DNA of 52,415 nucleotides. Source: Palleronia rufa. Lineage in GTDB: Bacteria; Pseudomonadota; Alphaproteobacteria; Rhodobacterales; Rhodobacteraceae. The translations under genes and the position numbers were made by a program. Position 1 is the first letter of the stretch. Each line of letters starts with the position of its first letter. Location: positions 1 to 52,415 of the forward strand of contig NZ_JQEY01000020.1 in the NCBI RefSeq assembly GCF_000743715.1. Direction: 5' to 3'. This document shows positions 43,707 to 52,415 of this stretch, one piece after another. Below the pieces are notes generated by a model that was not told where the DNA came from, made no database searches, and was given only the letters and a program-made list of their open reading frames with translations.

Positions 43707-45632
43707 ATGAGCCTTCCGCCCGGTTTTCTCGATGAGCTGCGCACCCGCGTGAGCCTGACCCAGGTGGTCGGCCGCAAAGTCACGTGGGACATGCGCAAGT
43801 CCCAGCAGGGCAAGGGGGACATGTGGTCCGCCTGCCCGTTCCATCAGGAAAAGACCGCGTCGTTCCACGTGCTGGACCGCGACGGCTATTACTACTGCTT
43901 CGGCTGCCACGAGAAGGGCGACGCCATCGACTTCGTCCAGAAGACCGAGAACGTGGCTTTCATGGAGGCGGTGCGGATCCTGGCCGACGAGATCGGCCTG
44001 CAGATGCCGGAGCGCGATGCACGGGGACAGGAAAAGGCCGACCGCCGCACCCGGCTTGCCGAGGTGATGGAGGAGGCGGTGAAGTTCTACCGCCTGCAGC
44101 TCAAGACCGCGGCGGGGTCTGGGGCGCGCGGGTATCTCGACGGGCGCGGCCTCAGCGCAGAGGCGCAGGAGCGGTGGGAAATCGGCTTCGCGCCGGACGA
44201 CTGGCGGCGGCTGTCGGACCATCTGGCCGCGAAGGGCGTCGCGCCGGACCTGGTCGCGGCGGCCGGCCTGGCCAAGACCAGCGCCAGGGGCGGCGCCCCC
44301 TATGACATCTTCCGCAACCGCATCATGTTCCCGATCCGCGACGCGCGCGGCCGGGCCATCGCCTTCGGTGCCCGGGCCATGGATCCCGCGGAGAGCGCCA
44401 AGTACCTGAACTCGCCCGAGACCGCGCTGTTCGACAAGGGGCGGCAACTCTACAACATCGGACCCGCGCGCGCCGGTGCCCGGGACGCGCAGCTTGTCGT
44501 TGCCGAAGGCTACATGGATGTCATCGCCCTGTCGGAGGCCGGGTTCTCCGCCACCGTCGCGCCGCTGGGCACCGCGATCACCGAGGATCAGCTGCGGCTC
44601 ATGTGGCGGATCCATCCCGAGCCGGTCATCGCGCTGGACGGCGACGCGGCCGGCCAGCGTGCCGCCCTCAGGGTGATGGACCTGGCCCTGCCGCTTCTGG
44701 AGGCCGGGCAGTCGCTGCGTTTCTGCCTGATGCCGGACGGGATGGACCCAGACGATCTGCTGAAGGCCCGCGGCCCGGAGGCGATGCAGGCGCTTCTGGA
44801 CGGCGCCCGGCCGATGGTGGACCTGCTCTGGGCGCGGGCGACCGAAGGCCGGCGGCTGGACAGTCCGGAGCGGCGCGCGGCGCTCGACAAATCGCTGCGC
44901 GACACCCTGGGGCGGATCGCGGACCCGTCGATCCGCAGCCATTACGGCGCCGCGATCCGCGAGCGCAGCTACCAGCTGTTCAACCCGCGCAAGGCATGGG
45001 TGCCGCGCGGCAGGTCCGCCCCCGCCCAGGCCTCAGCGACCACCCGGGGCTCTGAGCTCGTGTCCGGCGTTCAGGGCGAGTCGCTGCGCGAGGCGGTGGT
45101 GCTGGCCTTGCTGATCCGCTTTCCCAAGCTGATCGAAACGGTCGAGCCGGTGCTGTCCACCGTGGAGTTCTCTGACCCCGACTACGCCCGGCTCGCGGCC
45201 TGCCTGATGGAGATCGAGCCCGCAGACAGCCACGGCTGCCGGTCCGAGATCGCCGCGCGTCTTGGCCCCGCAACCCTTGAAAAGCTGGGATCGACGCGCC
45301 ACCTGACCGTGATCCCGGCGCTGTTGTCGGACGACATCGACGCCGCCGCGCAGTGCCTTGGCGAAGAGCTGGGCAAGCTGGTGGCGCGGCGGGGCGCGTG
45401 GCGGGAGGTCAACGAAGCCTTGGAGGACATCGCCGCCGCCGATACGGAATTCCTAACCTGGCGTCTGGGACAGGCCGCCCGGGCCGTCGAGCGGTCGGAG
45501 CGTGGCCAGACGGAAGACAAGAGGCGTTTCGACAAGGCCCCCAACGGCCTGCGTGTCGACCGTGACGAACGAGACGCCCTGGCGGCCTTGCTGCGGGAGA
45601 TCGGGTTCGTTTCAGACGACGACCGGCGGTGA
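43707..45632 (+). CDS. dnaG: DNA primase
   Basis: DnaG makes RNA primers at the fork. The 641-residue protein has an N-terminal CHC2 zinc finger (CPFHQEKTASFHVLDRDG and CFGCHEKGD, residues about 39-73), the TOPRIM domain (VVAEGYMDVIAL, ALDGDAAGQRAA) and a C-terminal helicase-interaction region. Motifs and length are normal. It is followed by rpoD after 147 bp on the same strand, the classic macromolecular synthesis order without rpsU. Confidence 0.97.
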   Translation: MSLPPGFLDELRTRVSLTQVVGRKVTWDMRKSQQGKGDMWSACPFHQEKTASFHVLDRDGYYYCFGCHEKGDAIDFVQKTENVAFMEAVRILADEIGLQMPERDARGQEKADRRTRLAEVMEEAVKFYRLQLKTAAGSGARGYLDGRGLSAEAQERWEIGFAPDDWRRLSDHLAAKGVAPDLVAAAGLAKTSARGGAPYDIFRNRIMFPIRDARGRAIAFGARAMDPAESAKYLNSPETALFDKGRQLYNIGPARAGARDAQLVVAEGYMDVIALSEAGFSATVAPLGTAITEDQLRLMWRIHPEPVIALDGDAAGQRAALRVMDLALPLLEAGQSLRFCLMPDGMDPDDLLKARGPEAMQALLDGARPMVDLLWARATEGRRLDSPERRAALDKSLRDTLGRIADPSIRSHYGAAIRERSYQLFNPRKAWVPRGRSAPAQASATTRGSELVSGVQGESLREAVVLALLIRFPKLIETVEPVLSTVEFSDPDYARLAACLMEIEPADSHGCRSEIAARLGPATLEKLGSTRHLTVIPALLSDDIDAAAQCLGEELGKLVARRGAWREVNEALEDIAAADTEFLTWRLGQAARAVERSERGQTEDKRRFDKAPNGLRVDRDERDALAALLREIGFVSDDDRR

Positions 45633-45671
45633 AACGTGTGCTCTGGGTTACGGCTGCAGGGTTTGCTAAGA

Positions 45672-45722
45672 GAATCAGGTTTATGAATTGGCGAATCACC
45701 GATTCGGGCTACGATTCGCCAA
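45672..45722. promoter_or_regulatory. GANTC cluster and alternative hairpins before rpoD
   Basis: TTGGCGAATC (45688-45697) and GATTCGCCAA (45713-45722) form a perfect 10-bp inverted repeat. Inside it, CGAATC (45692-45697) and GATTCG (45701-45706) can form a different, exclusive hairpin. Four GANTC sites, the CcrM methylation target, occur at 45672, 45693, 45701 and 45713. The block sits between the dnaG stop and the rpoD start, 58 bp before the latter. The sites are seen; control by methylation or attenuation is inferred. Confidence 0.6.
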
Positions 45723-45779
45723 GTAATGGTGTGAAGTGCGAGGGGATGCGTGCTTCGGACGCGTGAAGGAGAGAGCCGA

Positions 45780-47783
<2,004 letters not shown>

Positions 47784-47831
47784 ACCGGTTCGGTACACAC
47801 TGTCCCTGGCCGCGTGCGACGGATCGCGCGG

Positions 47832-48401
47832 CTATGCGCGCTTGCTGCGGCGCCGCAGCCGAAGCCCGGTCCAGATCGCGATGCCGGCGATGCTCAGCCC
47901 CGGGATCAGGAGCATCAGCCGGATGTCTCGAATGCCGCCCCACGCGCGCTCTATGTATTGCCCCAGGTCGTGCCCGATGCTGACCAGAGTCAGCGCCCAG
48001 ACCAGGGCGGACAGCAGCGTGACCGGTGCGTAGACCGCGAACGGCAATGTGCTGCCCGTCGCCAGCGCAAGAGGCGCCACCGTCCGCGTCGCGGGGATGA
48101 AGCGGAACACCGCCGCCAGCAGGATCGGCCAGCGCAGCAGCCGGCCGGTCAGGGCACGGGCGCGCGGATGGGACATGGCGCGGGCGACGCGAGGATGGGC
48201 GCGGAACCCCCGACCCAGCGCGAATATGGAAATGTCCCAGACCCAGCCTCCCGCCGCCGCCGCCAGAACCGTCGGCCAGAAGGGCAGAAGGCCCTTGTGT
48301 TCCAACACGCCGGCGGTCAGCGCGACGGTGTCGCCCTCCACAAAGCAGCCCACGAAGACGAAGGCCAGCCCGTAGCGATTCAGAAGCGCGTCGATATCCA
48401 T
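47832..48401 (-). CDS. DedA-family membrane protein
   Basis: The 189-residue inner-membrane protein is of the DedA/SNARE-associated superfamily, thought to act as lipid flippases. Family signs are VFVGCFVEGDTVALTAG near residue 20 and RFIPATRTVAPLALATG with the conserved Arg residues. It has several hydrophobic segments and a basic C-terminus (RLRRRSKRA). It converges with rpoD. No ribosome-binding site stronger than AGAGAGGGGC is seen before ATG 48401. Confidence 0.92.
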   Translation of the reverse strand: MDIDALLNRYGLAFVFVGCFVEGDTVALTAGVLEHKGLLPFWPTVLAAAAGGWVWDISIFALGRGFRAHPRVARAMSHPRARALTGRLLRWPILLAAVFRFIPATRTVAPLALATGSTLPFAVYAPVTLLSALVWALTLVSIGHDLGQYIERAWGGIRDIRLMLLIPGLSIAGIAIWTGLRLRRRSKRA

Positions 48402-48514
48402 TGCCCCTCTCTATAGAGGTTGACGTCCGGCGGGAACGGTCGGGCAATCGTGAGTGGACAGCGGCGGCCGCGCGCGACACCTTTCGGTTCAGCGCCGATG
48501 CAAGGAGCCCTGAC

Positions 48515-48874
48515 ATGAGACACCTTCTCACCGCGGCCGTCTGCGCCGCTCTGGCCACGCCCGCCTCCGCCTTCCTGGCACAGAACGGTCTGGTGGTCCG
48601 CGCGGACGGATCCGACGCGTTCGACGTGGCCTGGACCGGTCCCTCCGGCGCCCCCGACTTCTGGTGCGCGGCGGGGGATTACGCGATCCGCGGTCTGAAC
48701 CTGCCCACGGCGACGCGCATCTTCCGCTATGACGCGCCGCGGCGGAAGGGCGGTGAGGGGATCCGCTTCGGCCTGGACGAGAGCCGCGCCCAGCCGACCG
48801 GGCTTCTCCGGCTCCAGGGCGGGCGCGGTCTGACGGCCGCCTACGCGCGCCGCTTCTGTGAGAGGTCCCGGTGA
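48515..48874 (+). CDS. Small secreted protein, unknown
   Basis: The 119-residue product has a signal peptide (MRHLLTAAVCAALATPASA). The mature part holds cysteines in FWCAAG and RFCERS that could pair. No family is recognised; it looks like a conserved Rhodobacterales hypothetical. AAGGAG lies 8-13 bases before ATG 48515. The stop overlaps the next gene (GTGA), so it is co-translated with yjbQ-type DNA. Confidence 0.72.
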   Translation: MRHLLTAAVCAALATPASAFLAQNGLVVRADGSDAFDVAWTGPSGAPDFWCAAGDYAIRGLNLPTATRIFRYDAPRRKGGEGIRFGLDESRAQPTGLLRLQGGRGLTAAYARRFCERSR

Positions 48875-49281
48875 CGCGGACGGAGTTCGAGGTCCGCACC
48901 GACGGTCCCGGCCTGACAGAGATCACCGACCGCGTGGCGGGCTGGCTGCCCGACGCCAGCGGCGTGGTGACGCTGTTCGTGCGCCACACCTCCTGTTCGC
49001 TGGTCATTCAGGAAAACGCCGATCCGGACGTACGCCGCGATTTGCTGGCGTGGATCGATCGGCTGGTCCCCCGCGCCGATACGGCCGACATGGCCTATCT
49101 GCGCCACCGCTCCGAAGGCCCGGACGACATGCCCGCCCATATCAAGGCCGCCCACCTGCCGGTCTCATTGTCGATCCCGGCGGTCGACGGTCGGCTGCTG
49201 CTGGGGACCTGGCAGGGGATCTACTTGTGGGAGCATCGCGACGCCCCGCAGACCCGCCGGATCGTCGCTGTCCTCAGCTGA
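48871..49281 (+). CDS. YjbQ-family protein (UPF0047, secondary thiamin-phosphate synthase)
   Basis: The 136-residue protein has the YjbQ fold, with VTLFVRHTSCSLVIQENADPDVRRDL near residues 33-58 and LLLGTWQGIYLWEHRD near the end. The His/Asp/Glu residues of the presumed metal site are kept. Members show weak thiamin-phosphate synthase activity; the physiological role is unsettled. It starts with GTG overlapping the previous stop. Confidence 0.94.
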   Translation: MTRTEFEVRTDGPGLTEITDRVAGWLPDASGVVTLFVRHTSCSLVIQENADPDVRRDLLAWIDRLVPRADTADMAYLRHRSEGPDDMPAHIKAAHLPVSLSIPAVDGRLLLGTWQGIYLWEHRDAPQTRRIVAVLS

Positions 49282-49298
49282 TCCTCCACCTTCGCGCG

Positions 49299-49970
49299 TC
49301 AGTTCTGGGGCATCAGGTAGATCTCGCGCACCGCCGCGCGGGGGTCGGCCTCGATCGCGTGCAGGACCGCATCGGCCACGTCCTCTGGCTTCAGCTTGTC
49401 GGGCTTGCCCTCATCGAAGAACGGCGTATCGACCATGCCCGGCGCGATCACCGAACACCGCCCGCCCCATTCGCGCATGGCCTCGGCCATGTTGCCGGCA
49501 TAGCCGTGGACGAACCATTTCGTCGCCCCGTAGATAGAGCCGGAGATGTGCCGCCGGCCCGCGGCAGAGCCGGTCATGACCAGCGTTCCCCTAGTCTTCT
49601 TCAATTCGGGCAGGGTGGCGCGGGCCGTCCAGACGACCCCCTTGATGTTGAGGTCGACGAGAGCCGAGATATCCTCCGCGTCGCCCTCTACCGTGCCGGC
49701 CTTGCTCAGCCCGCGGCCCGCGTTGGCGAAGACCGCGTCGATGCCGCTGAACCGGTCCACGGCGGCCGCGACCGCCTTCTCCAGCGCGGAGAGATCGGTG
49801 ACGTCGCAGGGCAGGGCCAGCGCCGAATCGCCGATCTCACCGGCCAGCGCCTCAAGCTTGTCACGCGACCGCGCCACCAGAGCGACGGACCATCCGGCCC
49901 GGCTTGCCGCGCGGGCCGTGGCGGCGCCGATGCCGGTGCTTGCGCCGGTGATGAAAAGGGTCCTGGCCAT
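49299..49970 (-). CDS. Short-chain dehydrogenase
   Basis: The 223-residue classical SDR has the cofactor motif ITGASTGIGAATA near residues 7-19, the NAG motif in FANAGRG, the catalytic Ser in MTGSAAG and the catalytic YGATK. The substrate is unknown; a YdfG-like role on small hydroxy acids is possible. ATG 49970 gives the family start (MARTLFITGAS). It converges with the YjbQ gene and is divergent from nrdR. Confidence 0.93.
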   Translation of the reverse strand: MARTLFITGASTGIGAATARAASRAGWSVALVARSRDKLEALAGEIGDSALALPCDVTDLSALEKAVAAAVDRFSGIDAVFANAGRGLSKAGTVEGDAEDISALVDLNIKGVVWTARATLPELKKTRGTLVMTGSAAGRRHISGSIYGATKWFVHGYAGNMAEAMREWGGRCSVIAPGMVDTPFFDEGKPDKLKPEDVADAVLHAIEADPRAAVREIYLMPQN

Positions 49971-50143
49971 GTGCTGTTCCTTCGCTGGTGGATGTCCGCC
50001 TCCAACGTCGCTGGCGCGCATCGGTTCAGGTGTCTCCGCGCCCGCCCCTTATCTTGGGTCCGCGGCATTCGGACTGTCCATCCTTGGGGGGTATGGCTAT
50101 GGTCGCCCCAGACCCGAGGCGATCGAGAGCATAGGAAGAGGCC

Positions 50144-50611
50144 ATGCGCTGTCCGTTCTGCGGAAATGTCGACACCCAGGTAAAGGACTCGCGTCCGGCA
50201 GAGGATCACGTGGCGATCCGGCGGCGCCGGCTCTGTCCGGCCTGCGGCGGACGGTTCACTACCTATGAGCGCGTGCAGCTGCGCGACCTTGTCGTGGTGA
50301 AGTCGAACGGGCGGCGCGAGGAGTTCGACCGCGACAAGCTGGAGCGGTCCGTGCGGATCTCGATGCAGAAGCGGCCCGTGGAGCCGGAGCGCGTGGATCA
50401 GATGATTTCCGGCATCGTCCGCCGGCTGGAAAGCATGGGAGAGACGGACATTCCGTCGAAGGTGATCGGTGAGATCGTCATGGAAAGCCTGGCCCGGATC
50501 GACACCGTGGCCTATGTGCGGTTTGCCAGCGTTTACAAGAACTTCCAGGCCGCGGATGATTTCGACAAATTCGTGAGCGAGCTCAGACCCCTGGCCAAGC
50601 CGGAGGAATGA
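50144..50611 (+). CDS. nrdR: Transcriptional repressor NrdR
   Basis: NrdR represses ribonucleotide reductase genes according to ATP/dATP levels. The 155-residue protein has an N-terminal zinc ribbon ([10 protein letters not shown] ... [18 protein letters not shown], four Cys) and an ATP-cone domain ([20 protein letters not shown]) from about residue 47. It is followed directly by ribD with a 4-bp overlap, a widespread gene order. The target nrd genes are outside the window. Confidence 0.96.
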   Translation: MRCPFCGNVDTQVKDSRPAEDHVAIRRRRLCPACGGRFTTYERVQLRDLVVVKSNGRREEFDRDKLERSVRISMQKRPVEPERVDQMISGIVRRLESMGETDIPSKVIGEIVMESLARIDTVAYVRFASVYKNFQAADDFDKFVSELRPLAKPEE

Positions 50612-51696
50612 GCGACCGGGCCCATATGGGCCATGCGCTGGCCCTGGGGCGACGCGGATTGGGATCGGTCTGGCCGAACCCGGCGGTGGGCTGCGTGATC
50701 GTGGCGGGCGGCCGGGTCGCGGGACGCGGCTGGACGCAGGCCGGCGGTCGCCCCCACGCAGAGACGGTGGCCCTGGCGCAGGCCGGATCGCGGGCGCGCG
50801 GAGCGACGGCCTATGTCACGCTGGAGCCCTGCGCCCACCACGGCCGCACCCCGCCCTGCGCCGAGGCTCTGCTGGCCGCGGGAGTCGCGCGCGTCGTGAC
50901 CGCGCTGGAGGATCCCGACCCCCGCGTGTCGAGCCGCGGGCACGCGATCCTGCGCCAGGGCGGTGCGCAGGTCGTCACCGGACTGCGCGCGGCAGAGGCG
51001 CGCCACGATCAGGCCGGGTTCTTCATGCGTGTCACCCAGGGACGCCCGCTTCTGACGCTGAAGCTTGCCACCTCGCTCGACGGGCGCATTGCCACGGCCA
51101 GCGGAGAGAGCCGCTGGATCACCGGGCCTGACGCGCGGCGGTCGGTCCATGCCCTGCGGCTGGAGCACGATGCGGTGCTGGTGGGCGGCGGAACGGCGCG
51201 GACCGATGACCCCCGGCTGACGGTGCGCGGTCTGGGAGCCGTGCGCCAGCCGGTGCGGATCGTGGTGTCGCGCAAACTCGATCTGCCGTCTGCGGGAACG
51301 CTGGCGGGCTCCGCCCGGGACGCGCCCCTGTGGCTTGTCCACGGCAAGGAGGCGCCCGCCGACCGGATCGCCCGCTGGACCGCGCTCGGGGCCACCTGCC
51401 TGGACGTCCCGGTGACGCGCGGCCAGCTGGATCCCGCGGCGATGCTGGCGGCGCTGGGCGCGCGCGGCATCACGCGGGTGTTCTGCGAAGGCGGCGGATC
51501 GCTCGGCGCGTCGCTGCTGCAGGCCGGGCTGGTGGACCGGCTGATGGGTTTCTCCGCCGGGGTGGCGCTGGGGGCGGAGGGGCAGCCGGCGCTTGGCGCG
51601 CTCGGCATCCACGCGCTGGCCGACGCGCCGCGGTTCCGGCTGGACGAGAGCCGGAGCCTTGGCGGCGACGTGCTGAGCCGCTGGACAAGGCGCTAG
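50608..51696 (+). CDS. ribD: Riboflavin biosynthesis protein RibD
   Basis: The 362-residue bifunctional enzyme deaminates and then reduces the pyrimidine intermediate of riboflavin synthesis. The deaminase domain (residues 1-145) has the zinc motifs HAET and [12 protein letters not shown]. The reductase domain follows ([47 protein letters not shown]). It overlaps nrdR by four bases. The usual next genes (riboflavin synthase, ribBA, ribH, nusB) are not seen because insertion sequences begin 133 bp downstream. Confidence 0.96.
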   Translation: MSDRAHMGHALALGRRGLGSVWPNPAVGCVIVAGGRVAGRGWTQAGGRPHAETVALAQAGSRARGATAYVTLEPCAHHGRTPPCAEALLAAGVARVVTALEDPDPRVSSRGHAILRQGGAQVVTGLRAAEARHDQAGFFMRVTQGRPLLTLKLATSLDGRIATASGESRWITGPDARRSVHALRLEHDAVLVGGGTARTDDPRLTVRGLGAVRQPVRIVVSRKLDLPSAGTLAGSARDAPLWLVHGKEAPADRIARWTALGATCLDVPVTRGQLDPAAMLAALGARGITRVFCEGGGSLGASLLQAGLVDRLMGFSAGVALGAEGQPALGALGIHALADAPRFRLDESRSLGGDVLSRWTRR

Positions 51697-51829
51697 CCCG
51701 GTTCGGGCCCGGTCCGCTCGTGCGTCCGGGACGCGCGCACGGACGTGCTCCGCGCTCGATCCACCGAAGGCAGCGACCGCCACGCCGCAGCGCATCCGGA
51801 GGCCCCGTCTGTCGTGCCGATCGACCCTA

Positions 51830-52286
51830 GAGCGGGATGAAATCAGCCTGAATCGATAGAGGATTCACAGGCCTGCATTTTGGTGATTCACTGTTGCCGA
51901 CCACAAGATGGAGGGCGAGTAGTGGGTAGAGCACTTTCAATGGACCTTCGAGAGAGGGCAATGGCGCGGCTGTTGGGGGGCGAGAGCGTGCGTCAGGTCG
52001 CAGCGGCCCTGGATGTGGCTCCGTCCAGTGTTGTGAAGTGGTCGCAGCGTTTGCGTGCGACCGGGAGTTGCGCTCCGGCAGGGACAGGCGGCCACCCGCC
52101 ACGCAAGATTGCAGGCGGGCATGAGGCGTGGCTTCTGGAGCGGATAACGGAGCCGTTCACACTGCGCGGACTGGTGGTGGAACTGGCCGAGCGCGGGCTC
52201 AAGGTCGACTACCGCACCGTCTGGGCCTTCGTGCGCCGCACGGGCTACTCGTTCAAAAAAAGACCCAACTCGCCGAGGAGCAGAAC
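51830..52286 (+). mobile_element. IS630-family element, left-end fragment
   Basis: The element appears to start just after TA at 51828-51829 (IS630 targets TA) with GAGCGGGATGAAATCAGCCT. It contains the N-terminal part of an IS630 transposase. It stops at 52286, where an IS3-family end (TGGACCTGTC) begins. Only about 450 of roughly 1,000-1,100 bp are present. Confidence 0.75.
51922..52286 (+). pseudogene. IS630-family transposase, N-terminal fragment
   Basis: The reading frame starts at GTG 51922 (GGAGGG is 6-11 bases upstream) and encodes MDLRERAMARLLGGESVRQV and VDYRTVWAFVRRTGYSFKK. This is the helix-turn-helix N-terminus of IS630 transposases. At a run of seven A (52255-52261) the family sequence continues in the -1 frame (KTQLAEEQN), then ends at the IS3 junction. 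The shift could be a programmed slip or decay. The catalytic DDE domain is absent, so it is inactive. Confidence 0.85.
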
Positions 52287-52415
52287 TGGACCTGTCGCGA
52301 TTTCGTGCCGCCCCAAGTGCTCGTTTAAGCCACTTTTCTTTCGAATGCGACGGGGCTTTTCCAGCCCAGTGCTGAGTGGCGGCGCCGCGGCATGTAGAAG
52401 CAATTGATGTATTCA
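52287..52415 (-). mobile_element. IS3-family element, right-end fragment (runs off the window)
   Basis: The outer end begins TGGACCTGTC at 52287 on the plus strand, i.e. ends in CA on the element's coding strand, as IS3 elements do. It has cut the IS630 element. Its transposase tail differs from the IS3 fragment at the left edge, so these are two different IS3-type elements. Confidence 0.75.
52325..52415 (-). CDS. IS3-family transposase (OrfB), C-terminal end, partial
   Basis: About 29 codons are read before TAA (52327-52325): EYINCFYMPRRRH, then SALGWKSPVAFERKVA. This is a typical C-terminus of the IS3 OrfB integrase domain. The rest lies beyond the window, so whether the gene is intact is unknown. 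Confidence 0.85.
   Translation of the reverse strand, partial: EYINCFYMPRRRHSALGWKSPVAFERKVA

Noticed and set aside
43647-44942. Long minus-strand frame opposite dnaG
   Set aside because: It is an antisense shadow of dnaG, whose zinc finger and TOPRIM motifs are intact.
50530-50607. FMN riboswitch before ribD
   Set aside because: ribD overlaps nrdR, leaving no leader; no RFN-like conserved segments are visible.

Overview
The window is GC-rich chromosomal DNA from an alphaproteobacterium, most likely order Rhodobacterales. The gene content points there: an alpha-type rpoD next to dnaG, a glutamine-type NAD synthetase, a DUF1127 protein beside a LysR regulator, an iron-sulfur bacterial photolyase, a YmdB-type phosphoesterase, and IS5, IS3 and IS630 types common in that order. 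I cannot name the genus from sequence alone. Most of the window is ordinary, tightly packed core genome with many 1-4 bp stop/start overlaps.

Both edges are insertion-sequence debris. On the left (1-1260), the end of an IS5-like element abuts a broken IS3-family transposase. That IS3 has cut a second IS5-like element, which in turn has cut a P4-type tyrosine integrase. The integrase lies just downstream of a CAU-anticodon tRNA, with direct repeats that look like integrase arm sites, so this is the tRNA-side boundary of a decayed integrative element. On the right (51830-52415), an IS630 fragment just after ribD is itself cut by another IS3-family element.

From left to right the core holds: purM-purN and rnd; a lipoprotein and sufE; a short-chain dehydrogenase, FeS-photolyase and chorismate-lyase-like run; a flavin monooxygenase; a secreted protein of 18 MORN repeats; nadE; an orphan PAS histidine kinase; a Bax-inhibitor-1 protein with clear promoter and terminator; DUF1127/LysR; a quinone oxidoreductase and S-methyltransferase pair; an XRE regulator, hisN-like phosphatase and 8-oxoguanine deaminase; a secreted CAP protein; guanine deaminase; mgtE and 5-formyl-THF cyclo-ligase; a PCuAC-like protein; ymdB; an SLC13 permease; yebC; a DksA-like zinc protein; LysE and EamA exporters.

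The long minus-strand block 32197-41308 carries hom, glpX, pyrE, dnaB, a FosA-like glyoxalase-fold enzyme, alr, a membrane/coiled-coil protein, radA and cvpA. After it come small envelope proteins, dnaG-rpoD, a DedA protein, YjbQ, a short-chain dehydrogenase and nrdR-ribD.

Purine and one-carbon metabolism recur: purM, purN, two purine deaminases, the folate cyclo-ligase and the S-methyltransferase. I found no CRISPR array, rRNA, classical defence island or toxin-antitoxin pair. The best leads are a four-site GANTC cluster inside alternative hairpins before rpoD; a chromosomal FosA homologue with all expected ligands between dnaB and alr; the SDR/FeS-photolyase/UbiC-like gene run; the identical inverted leaders of guaD and mgtE; and the nested insertion sequences.
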